Below the pieces are notes generated by a model. The model was given only the letters and a program-made list of their open reading frames with translations. It searched no databases and was not told the DNA's origin. 64,000 bases of DNA from the NCBI RefSeq assembly GCF_000002075.1, contig NW_004797523.1, positions 318,018 through 382,017 on the forward strand. The letters are read 5' to 3'. A program made the position numbers and the translations under genes. Shown here piece after piece: positions 22,601-34,600 of the stretch. Numbering within the stretch: the first letter of the stretch is position 1; each line of letters opens with the position of its first letter. This stretch comes from Aplysia californica (taxonomy: Eukaryota; Mollusca; Gastropoda; Aplysiida; Aplysiidae).

Positions 22601-25600
22601 GCTGTTGATGACGCTAGTGGGGAACACAAGCACGGCAAATGCAGCAGTGACGAGGAAAGTGGCCATGAGGATTCCGAGGTTAGTTACATAAGATACTGGT
22701 CAATGGGATTTGGAGGTGCGTTACATAAGATAAAAGCCCAGGATAGGGAAAGGTGGAAAATGTTTGTTCGTGGCCTATATCCTGATCCTGGGTGAGAAAG
22801 GCAATGATGATGATGATGATATAAGATAAGATACTGGTCATTGGGATTTGGAGGTTTGATACTTTAGATAACATTTTATGTATTGTTTTCTAGTACACTT
22901 GAATCAACATAAAGGCCCCGAACATCTTGCTCTCACTGAAAAACTAGAATGCAAAAGAGCCGTGATAGACCAAGAAAAAAAGTCACAAGAGAATTTGAAC
23001 AAATGGGTAATGGTGACTGACCAGGATAATATTTTTTGAGCAGAGAAATAAATGACAATCCATGATGGTCGATGTCTGTTTCAGATCTGGGACTTTGTGA
23101 TTAGACAGAAAATCACAATGTGGTGAAAATAGGTAGTAAATATAGCACAAGACCAGATGAAGATTTTGGTGTTAATGAAATCGTTACCCCCAAATTAAGT
23201 GGTGATCCTCTGAAACACAGAACCAAAAACGCCACTTAAGTGAAGATTCAGAATGAAAGAGTTAACTCTCTGGAGACGTTTCACGCAGCATTTGCAAACA
23301 CCAATATTTTCCCGAGAGGCGGTTCACACACCCCCCCCCCAGCACAAGTTTTGCGTTTTCTTTTTGGTAAAATATGCGCGCAAACACTGCATGAACTGTC
23401 TCTTACTGTGCAGCCAACCTTTATTTCGTTTCATGTAAAGTTTCACTGGAATTGGCTGGAAATTTCTTGTGTTATCGACCCTGAAGGAAAGTTAGTCACA
23501 CCGAGGCCCTACTTTCGTTTCTCTGACTGGTGTCTGTTCTCGCAACACTTTGTCAGTACGATGGCAGCACGTTTAGTTTTAGTAAGAGTTTTACGGTACT
23601 TGCAACACAATAAGGTCACATTAGTGCTGAAGATTAGGTGTTATTAGAGAGTAATGAACACAAAAAAGAAGGAGGAGAGATCAGGATGAGAGTTGTTTGA
23701 TAGGTAAGAAGGAGCAGACCACACCAGAGCACCCACCAACCATCCACTTGGCAGCACGAAAAGCAAACATTTTTCAAGTGTTTGACAACTTTGACAGTTC
23801 AGAAAATTCTGATTATGGTATTTTAGACCATGGGGATCCTGATTTCAATGTAAATGAGCATCAAATCACTGATTCTGATAGAGAATGTTCTAGACCTAGA
23901 CTAGACTTTCAAACGCAAAATTCCGCTTCATCTGGAGCCCTGTTATTTTCACACTGAAGTGGATTAGACAGTTAATACATAAGGCTTACCATATCGATTA
24001 CCTGCTTATTCATGAGTTTGGACTTTTTATTCATTTTAAAACACAAAACACAATAACAGACTCACACACAAAGTTAAATTTTGGGGGGGTTTTGTTGGTT
24101 TTTTTTTACACAAGACATTACGTCAAAAAAATTTGGCCTGCAAAAAATTTAAGAACATTTTCAAAAAATAATTTCTACAAAACTATAAAAAAAGATATTG
24201 CCTTTCTGTTTTTTGTGTCATATTGAGCATGTTTAGATCTGTTACGTGTGTAAAAGTGGCGGTTGTATGTCTTTGAAAAGTGTGTTGTTTGAAATATTGA
24301 GACACCCCAAAAATGCCAGACTTCAGTGTATGTAGAACCGAAAAAGGCCCAGTCTCCAGTGAATTAAAGATATTGTCTTTTTGTATGATAAGGTCTGAAT
24401 CCACCTTTGAACTGTAGTTTGTTTAGTATCCACTCTGTTAGTTTCCGTTAAATAACCGTAAGACATAAGCTTAGATTAAAAAGTCTGAAAATGGTTTTTC
24501 CAGATGCTTGACGACTCTGAAGAGGAAGAATCGGCTGCAGAGATGTCCAAACCCGAAGTGGTTGACTTGGAAGATCTCGGAAACATCATGAGCAGGTCTA
24601 AGGTATGTCTAGGAAAATTGCTCACTTGCTGAAGTGATTTATTCCAAGTAAATTTTTTGTTACATGTGAATCTATGAGATAATTTTTTCTGGAGTGCTTT
24701 CCAAGATTTTTGCTGGCAAGGGTATGCTTTTTTTCCTTTCGTCTCTTTCTCTCCCTTTCCTGTTTCACAAAGAAGCTCTGGAAGTTCAAGATTGTCTGAT
24801 ATAACTGTCATCATGAGGTTGATCAATTGGATCTGTGAAACTGTCCCGTTTTGGTGCTGAAAAATGTCTGCGAGAACAGTTTGTGAATTATTATTTCAGC
24901 ATATATCCTTTGTCACTGGCTCGGACGCATAATTTCCCAATTCTTTTTTGTTTGTTTTGTGACAGGCTTCAAAACTGACCAACGGAGATGGTGGGGATGG
25001 CCCGCGGGAAATGATCACACCTCTGTTGAGACAGTCCCTAGAGAAACAAGGCTACAAGCTGATTGGCTCCCACTCGGGTGTGAAATTGTGTCGCTGGACG
25101 AAGGTATTTGGCTTTAACAGGTTTTTCTTTTCGACTTAGATCACCCCTTGGCTTATTTGGAAAGCTGTTAGCTGAAGGGGAAAAGTTGTGTGCAATATTT
25201 ACCCTTTGTGTTTTGGACAGTTTTTTTTTTTTGGGGGGGGGGGGGGGGTTGTTAGAAAATATTTTACCTGTTTGTTCTGACTTTCCAACAGCTTTTTTTT
25301 AGTTGAACATTTGGGCTGTGATGCTAGAAGGACGAGGTTGCTATTCAACGTTTCAAAAGTTCTACAACATGTTAACATACCCCTTTTTCTTAGGAAAATG
25401 TCAGTGTAACTGTCGGTACTTTGTCAGATTTATATACAATTTCAATCTTCTACATTCGTGGTGGATATAATTATTGCGAAAAGCATTTGAAAAAACAGTA
25501 CTTTTACTTCACTTTTCCCTTTCATTGGTACTGGTAGGTATTACTGGGAGATACAGTCATCTTACTGAGGTCGGATGCCCGGAGGAGAGATATGTTGTGT

Positions 25601-28600
25601 GCAGTAGAAGTGGATAAATCAGATGCCTTTTGTTCACTTTTGTTTTTTGTTTGTTTTCCCAGTCCATGCTAAGAGGACGAGGGGGCTGTTACAAACATAC
25701 GTTCTATGGCATAGAGAGCCACAGATGTATGGAGACCACACCAAGCTTAGCGTGTGCAAACAAGTGTGTCTTTTGCTGGAGGTAAATCTAAATTGCTATT
25801 TTGTTTGTCAGTTAAGTTTTCTTGTTTGGGGGGGGGAATTCAAAGTGTGGATGTGACAAGAGAGAATGTTATAAAAGAAAAAAATAAAAAATGAGCGGGA
25901 AGGCCCAGTATGTGATAAATACCAAACTTCACGAGTGATGCGAGAAGAAAAAGAAGAAGATTGAGAGAGAAACATAGGTTTTGCAAGTCCAAGACAACCC
26001 CCTACCCTCCCCCACTGTCGATGAGAAAAGTCATCTTAGACAGGTGGTCCTCCTGGACACTGTCATTACGATATATGTGTCACCACGCGGTTGAACCAGG
26101 CGCTCGTCAATTTTTTGGGCATATGGTCCTCAGCAACTGTTCTGGAGAAAGCGTCGCCAAAGAAGCACGTTCTCCGTTGCCCTGCGCCGTTTTTTGGGCA
26201 TATGGGGAAAGAACAGAAGAATGCTCAACCAGATATGCACTGGCTTAATCAGTAGAAAGACCCTCAGAGACATTTTAGAGAGAGCAACGGAGCATTAATG
26301 GACATGTGCGGAATGCAGGGATGTTGCTTCCTGGAACAATGAACTATGAATGGGCATATGGAGTTATTGGTATCATCTTAAAGGTTGTTCATTTGCTTTG
26401 CTTTCGATAAAAAAAATATCCATTTATCGCGAATAGAAGTAGGTACCAGAAACTAAATTTTCAAAGTAGCTGTATGCCAAATTTATCTGTTCCATTTGAA
26501 AGGCCTATATCCACTGAGCATTTTGGTACCATTCTTTAACCTCTCAGTCAATTTTTAAGAAAATGGTACTTGTTTAAAATTTGATCAAATTTGTTAAAGT
26601 CAGTCACTGGCTGCAACCCCATGCTTGACAGACAATAAAAGAGTACCAAGTACACTAAACATCTCCACATTAACAGAGTACAATCACTATAACAAATATA
26701 TGGAGCCTAATTTTTTTCAAGACTGTGAGATCATTACAAATCAGTATTTTATCACCTCAAACACGATGATCTGTCGTTATTTTGACAAAAACACCGAGCG
26801 TTGACCCGGCCTCGCTGGCACCAGCCCCTGCGGCGAGCGAGTCGTCTCTATACAATGGTATTTTACATATTTTGTGTAAAAAGTAATCTTTAAACATTTT
26901 GACAGCATTTTTAAAAGCTTTCTGTTTAAACGCCAAAGGCCAAATATATATCACGGGATTCTCCAGCTCCTAATAATTGGACATATAAACAACTTACACC
27001 CTTGTAACGGGGAAAAGCTGAACTTTTACAAGGTGTACGGCATTTGGTGTTTTATAGTGAAAGAGCAAAGATACAGCGATCGGAATTTCCCCAATTTCAC
27101 TGATACCACGCGGTCGGAAGGCCGCGAGTGCCAGCGAGGCCGTGTTTACGCTACTTAATAGAAGTCGTAATATTTGCGGTTGAAGGAGGTGGGGTCCCCT
27201 GGTTTTAGAAGTAAAATTAACGAGAAAATGGCCACCAAAGTTTGGTGACTTCCACAGCTTAAAAGTCCTTGGAAAATGAAAATTTACATTATTTGTGCCT
27301 TTAATCGTTTTCCATAAAATCCACACATAAAAGTATTTTTGAATGGACATACAAGGTGTTGAGGCAAAACACAAAATTTCGAAGAAAAAAATGTCCAAAC
27401 TGGCCGAAAGATGTAGAAAAAATGCAAAGGGGGGGGGGTGTAAGTGGAAAGTGGTTATTTGTACAGGTGATTGTCTCCGACAGGTGGTCGTAGGTATGTT
27501 TACCTGTCATGTATGCTGTGACAAAATAAAATAACTATTATTTAGACAGACAGAATTGTGACAATGATGGAGAAGGAGTAAAAGATGATGCCTGTTGTAG
27601 CATTTTGTGCTGTTGCGTTTTACAAAAGATTTTGTTCTTGTTGTTATTCTTTCTTTTTTAGACGCAAGAAAGACAGGAATTTGTTTGAATTTAAGGGTTT
27701 GTTTCTGCTTTTCCCCAGGCACCATACAAACCCAGTTGGGACAGAGTGGAAGTGGAAAATGGATGACCCCCAGACCATATTTGATTCTGCTGTAAAGAAT
27801 CACGTTGGGCTGATCAAGCAGTTCAGAGGTAAGTCTTGAGTTTTTATGCTGAGGTCTATATTATATTCTTATTCTAATAAAGCACCCAAATCAAACTTCC
27901 TTCGAGTTTTGAATGGGGCTTCCCGTGGTATATTTTTGGCCTTTGGCGTTTAAATAGAAAGCCTTTAAAAAAGCATGTAAGTTTTCAAAGATCATTTTTA
28001 ACAATTATTATGTAAAATACCGACCAAAAAATGGACCAATAGAAAGAACAGTTCTTTTTCTATTAGAATTAAGTCATCGGTTTGGAATTATATTGCATCA
28101 ATCCTTCCGCGAAACTCTGGGGAGCACTCAGTATACTATAGTATAGAGCCAACCCACTGGCCGCGGGGACCGGTGCGGTGCCGGCCAGGACAGCGCTGGG
28201 TGATTTTTTAAGAATTGAAATATCAACAGATTGTGTTTGAGGCAATACAATACTCATTTGTATCGTTCTCATAGTCTTGAAAAAAAATAGGCTCCATTTC
28301 TATGTTATAGTGATTGTACTCTGTTAATGTGGAGATGTTTGGTGAACTTGGTACTCTTTTATTATCTGCAGCCAGTTAGCGAATTTAGCAATATTTGATT
28401 ATATATCAAATTAAAACAGCTGCCATTTTCTTAGAAATTGACAGAGAGGTAAAAGTATGGCATCAAAATTCACAGAAAACACAGGCCTTTCATATTGAAC
28501 AGATAAATTTGACATACAGCTACTTTGAAAATTTAGTTTCTGGTGCCTAGAAGGACCTACAATGCTAACCTGTTGTTGCATTTAATGTGAAGACCATTCT

Positions 28601-31600
28601 CATTAAAATTTTGTTTTGTCCATAAGCTTTTTGCTGTTAATGAATAGTTTTCTACTTCTGTGTGTTACCTTGTAGTGGCATAGCCAAAATATCTGCCAAA
28701 TTTCAAGTCTCTATCTCAATTCTAAGACCCCCGTTGCTATGGAAACATGTTGCTCAACTTTGGATCCCGTTTTCTCCTATTCGCGTTTCTGCACCATGCA
28801 TACTTAAAAGTTTTCGTCAAATATTGTCTTATTTACTTCTTTTTTTCCCCCCTTGACCTTGACCTTGACCATCAATGATTTATTTATAGAGGCACCAGCC
28901 ATCCATGTCCAGATGCTGTTTTAGCCTCTTTTTCCTGTATGCGGATTAATAATATCTTTTTGCCAATTTATTGTTTCTGCTTCTATGTACCCCATATCTA
29001 TGGTGTTCAGCCTGGAAATCACCTATAATTCGCTGCAATTGCCCCCCTCCCCTCACCATTTCTCATCATCCCCTCCCCCCTTATAGTGTCATCCTTTATG
29101 TTACCGTCTATTTTTATCGATAACACGTGGATTAAGGGCAGTATTAATGATAATTAAGGAAAAAAAACCAAACCAAACAAAACAAAAAAAAACCCATTAA
29201 TTAAATAATAAATAAATAAATAAATAATAAATAAAGAAATAAATAATGCTAATGATTATCATACTAAAATATTGATAATGAGAAGAAGAAGAAAAAGAAG
29301 AAGAAGAAACACGGTTATAACATCACTATCAAAAACAATAATACTAATAATAGAATTGATTTGAGTAAAATAATGAAATAATATTAAAATAATAAATGCA
29401 GTAATATTATTATAAATCAAAATTTCTGAAAGGACTCTACTTGGAATCCACCGACTGTATGGGACCTTGTATGAATATGTTAAATTAGATAATTCAATCC
29501 ATACAATATGAGGCTATGTCTTCAGATCACAATCCATTTTTTTTCAAGAGGAAAGCAGATGTCTATTCTCATTTTGTGTTTGGTCATTCTATTGAGTTAC
29601 ATCTATAAGACCAATCTCCTCGTGGTTTAAGGAGTGGAAATATGTTGTTTTTTTTCCAAATTGTACAGAAATGGTGATAGTTTTTGGAAATTATGTTAAC
29701 TTAATTTTGAAATTTCTGTCATATGACTGATATTGACTGGCAGGGACACATATATGTTTCAACCATAAAAAATGTGTTGTTCAACTGTGAACTGTATCTT
29801 CAAAGTTGTCGTGGCCGCTTCCAAAGTACTGTTGTTTTTGTTACGTGTTTCTCCTTCCGGATGGTTCAGCCTGCTGCCTGTCAGTTTTTGTTTGAATTGT
29901 GCACTTTGATAGAGAGTTGTAGGCTTTCCCACAGGTGAAGGGTTTTTTTTCTTGGTCAGTCAATAAATAGTATTCTTCCAAAGAGAGTATAAACAGTACT
30001 ATTTTTAACCTCCTTGGGCTCTCCTGTAAAATTGTAAGACCTGCATATATATATGTGAGACGTGCTGACAAAATTAGTTACTTCTAGCAATCCATAAATG
30101 AAGACATTGGCCAAAGATCGACCTGGGGTCAAATTTGTAGATTTTCTATTGATGCCATATTCTTTAACTATAACCTGTCTTTTATATTATTTCATACTTA
30201 TACATTATAAAAACTTCACCTATAAGCGTGGTGTATCTATTTCCTTAACCCTATCAGTACGTCGTGTTTTACTATCGTATCCATACGATGAAGGGAACTC
30301 TGTGCTACCCTTTTCCAAAGAGGAAATTTACTCGTTAATCCGATCCGTACGCTTTGCGTAGCAGTCTGTCAAAATATTTTCTGAGAAATACTGAAAGTTT
30401 CAAAGAGATCTTCGTACTAGAAGTATTCTAAAATGTGAAGAATACAACCCGGGGGTACAATGATGGCAGAGTTAAACTTGAACCAAGACACATGGAATTG
30501 TCCACAGGGGTGCCGGGCGTCAAACCCGAGAAATTTGAGGAGGCGATGACGGTCCAGCACTGTGCCCTCTCTCTGGTCGGCGAGCCCATCATGTACCCGG
30601 AGATCAACACGTTTGTGGAACTTCTGCACAGCAAGCGAATCTCTAGCTTCCTGGTCACCAATGCTCAATTCCCGGAACAGATACGGTCAGTTCAGTTTCT
30701 GGCAATGCTACTCCTAGGCTTTGAAATTTTGAATGATGTCGTCGGCTGAATTGCTTTCACTTTCAAATTTATCTATTTTTTGGTTCATTCTGTAAGGCTG
30801 TGATACTATTTTGAATGTCTTTCACTCATAGTCATAGCTTACTGTATTTTCTATGTTTCACATGCTCTTGGCTAATACAATCATTTCTTTTGCTTTGTAA
30901 GATCTCATCATGTGCTGAAAGGATAGCTTTTGGCTGTCATTGTGAAACACTTTCCAATCGAGCTTGATTGCAGAAGTTAAAAAATTTAATTAAAACTTTT
31001 TAAAAACATATTTACCATCTGCAGTAGAATCTCACTTGAACATGCTGGGTTGTTGTGAGAACATAGGGGAAGATAATCATTTTGGAAACTTTTCCTTCTT
31101 GTTTAACCCTTCGAACCCTGACCTCCTGAAGCTACCGCTCCTCTGTGCTGAGTGCCTGGCGATATATTACTAACATTCATATGATAGTCAGAATCACGTT
31201 CCATATCCCACTTAGAGTAGTCCTTGTCATTACTCGTGTTGAATTCAAAAAGATCTTCAAAATGATCAATTACGTCTTGTGAAGTAAACACTGTTGTGCT
31301 GTACACGTTTTGTCCCAGGCGGGCCAGTTTGGGGACGTGGTCTCACTCACCGCTGTACCATTGGCTAGGCTTTCGGGCAGTGGCAAGGGCTCAAAGGGTT
31401 AAAGGGCATTCTGAGTCATCCCCACGTTTTCGCTCAGGTGGATAGGCCCCATAACAGAATGTACGGCTGGTTTCTGTACGAAACAGATTAATGTCTCTGG
31501 CAAGCTGTTTAACTGAATTAAGCCCAGAAGGTTAATTTGAATTTAAACAAAACAATACTGGAGCACATACAGCGGATATCACAGGTTAAGAAACTGCAAT

Positions 31601-34600
31601 TTTTTAAATTCAAAAAATTTTGGGCTCGGTACATGTGAACAGCAGTCTGACAATGTACTTTTTTGCAAAAGACTTTTTAAGCAAGAGCAGGACATTGTAA
31701 AGGTGTCACGACGCGGTGGCATCAGGCTTTCCTCAGTTTTTTGTACATGTGGAGTTATTGGTATCATGAGAAAGCTGATTTTTTTGGTCTTGCTTCCAAT
31801 GAAATAAATATCCATCTCACTTAAATAGAACTTAAGATATCTGCAATCCTGGTTTCAGTGGTGATATTAGGGAGAAAATGGCTGCCAAAGTTTGCAAACT
31901 CCAATAGCTAAAGAGTCTTTGAAAACTGAAAAATGACATATTTTGTGCCTTTAGTCAATGTTTTTCAGTAAAATTCCCATGGAAATGTGTTTTGACATGG
32001 ACTTAAATAAATAAGCCAAAAAATAAAAATTTCGATCAAAATTTCCAAACTTGTGGGAAAATGCCTGTTTCTCCAATTTCATTATTTTGACGAGCGCCTG
32101 CTTTCACCACGCTACCTCATAAATATTCCATCATCTGTCCCTTGTCCCTTGTCCCACCCACCTCCCCAGGGACCTGCTGCCTGTCACTCAGCTCTACGTC
32201 AGTGTTGATGCCGCCACAAAGGAGAGTCTGAAAAAGATTGACAGGTGCATTAAAAAAAATTGTTTTTTCGGTTTATGTCCGAAAATATATTTTTTTGCAG
32301 TCAAGAGCTCAGTGAAAGACTGTCATACGTCACTTTTCAAAATGATGCATGGAGGAGTCTTATAATAAATAGTCAGACGATTTATAATGATATATATATA
32401 AATATATAGCCAATATGTCGGAACCTAAAATGTAGCACAGAGGGTTGATGATAAAGTTTTTAATATTTCGTTTTTACTTGAATTTTTCCATTCATGTATA
32501 TCTCCTCCTACATAAACATGTATTTATAGGCCTACAGGCGGCATACTAAACTGTGTAAGTGGCGTTTCGTAAAGTCAAGTCAAATTCTTTCGGACATAAC
32601 TATGATGACACATTTTTTTCGAATTTATACTTATGTTTTAACAGTTTTTTTTATTGTTTTAATTTTCAAACATAAACATGAAGAGCATATAAAACGGTGA
32701 GGATCAGAGAAACAAGAAATTCTGAATGCCGTTGTGTTTGCATTTGTGTCATCATAGTTATGTCCGAAAGAAATGAATAACTTTCCGTTTTGATATCTTA
32801 ATTTCTTTTTATTAAAATTTGGGCAAACAACAATTCAGAAGATTCAGTTCAACTCACAGTGCATTTTAATGATGAAAAAATGCCACTTTATTCATGTTTA
32901 ATTTTACTATGAATCTCTGTAAAATATCTAATATGAAAAATACCCTGAAAAGTAATTTACGGAACTTAAAATTATTTTAATAGTTTTCTCATTGCTTTAA
33001 TTCTCAAACATAAGCATGAAGAGCATATAAAATCATAGAAAAAATAAATTCTGAATGTCTTGTGTTCGCATTTGTGTCATCATAGTTATGTCCGAAAGAA
33101 ATTAAAAACTTTCCATTTTCATATTTTAATTCATTTTTTGGCAATTTTGTCAAACAGATATTCAGGAGATTCAGTTTGACTCATAATGCATGCTATTGGT
33201 TAAAAAAAAACCCTTGTAATTCCCATTTTACTATGACTCTATCGAAATAAAGACTTAAAATAAAATGCACGGAAACAGTACCAAAGAAAATCTCAAACTA
33301 TAGATAGGAAATGAAAGTCTCCCCAAAGAAGAACATCCAACTTACCTAGGAGTCAAACTTGACCATAGTCTAACCCTGAAAAGCCAAGTGGAGAACATAA
33401 GGAACAAGGCAAAAAAAACCCTCCAATTTTTAAACTTTAAGAAACTCGCAAGCAGTTCATGGGGATCAGACAAACAAACTCTGAGAGCTCTATACCTTGG
33501 TTATGTCCGATCTTCCCTGGAATCAGCAATAGCCTACTCACTATGTGCAGAACAACTACTTGCAGCACCCTTTACAAGGTCCAAAACAATGCCCTTCGTT
33601 TTATAAATGGTGGCATGAGATCCACACCTACCGCCGCGTGCGAAATCCTTTCAAATGTTGAACCCCTGGGAATCCGCAGAGATAAAGCAGTTTTGGAGCT
33701 ACATGAAAGAACTAAAAGAATGTGCCCCAACCACCCAAACAGGAAATTAGTAGAAACATGGATACCAAAGAAAGGAATTCAACGAAAGTCAATCATGCAT
33801 CTCATCACAGAACTAATGGAGAGTCACCATCTACCACAAAATAGAAAAGAAATCAAAAGAGTCAACCAAAACATCCCTCCCCACCTTTCTTTAAAAAAGC
33901 CAATCATTACAACATCTCTCAGAGACAAGAGCACAAAATCTTCAGACCCAGTGACGCTGATGCTTGCATCACATCAAACAATCGACAGCTATTCAGATGA
34001 CTGGATACACGTCTATATGGATGGCTCAGCATTCAAAGGCACAACCAAAGCCAGATATGGAATACTAATACAATACCCAGATGGAAGTTCCAATGAGATC
34101 TCTGCAGCCTGTAGAGAGAAATGCAGCAACTACGATGCAGAAATGATGGCAATTGAAACAGCACTGTACCATCTCCACACAGTTTTTGACACCCATCCTG
34201 GAAAAGCACAGAGTATTGTGATTTTCACTGACTCTCTATCATTTTTATAAGCCATAGAAAATGACCCTCATCTAAACCAAGATTTGATCCATATACTGTT
34301 TGGTTCCCATTATCTGATAACATTCTGTAGCATCAACCTAGTAATGCAGTGGGTCCCCGGACACTCAAACATACCTGGAAATGATAGAGCAGACATACTT
34401 GCCAAACGGAGATCTAGACAGGAACAACCCAACATTCCAACTTCATACAACACTGCAAAACAAATCATTAAAAGCAACAACAAACAAGATTGGATGAACA
34501 GATGGGCCCTGGGAAAGACAGGCAGAGCAGTTTTCAAACATATGACCACAACAAAAAGGAATGACAATATCAACCACATACAGAGAAAGAAACAGACCAC

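Noticed and set aside
23697-23957. 86-codon acidic ORF resembling a transposase N-terminus
   Set aside because: The acidic run DNFDSSENSDYG looked like a transposase N-terminus, but no catalytic domain follows and half the start lies in the S2 SINE-like repeat.
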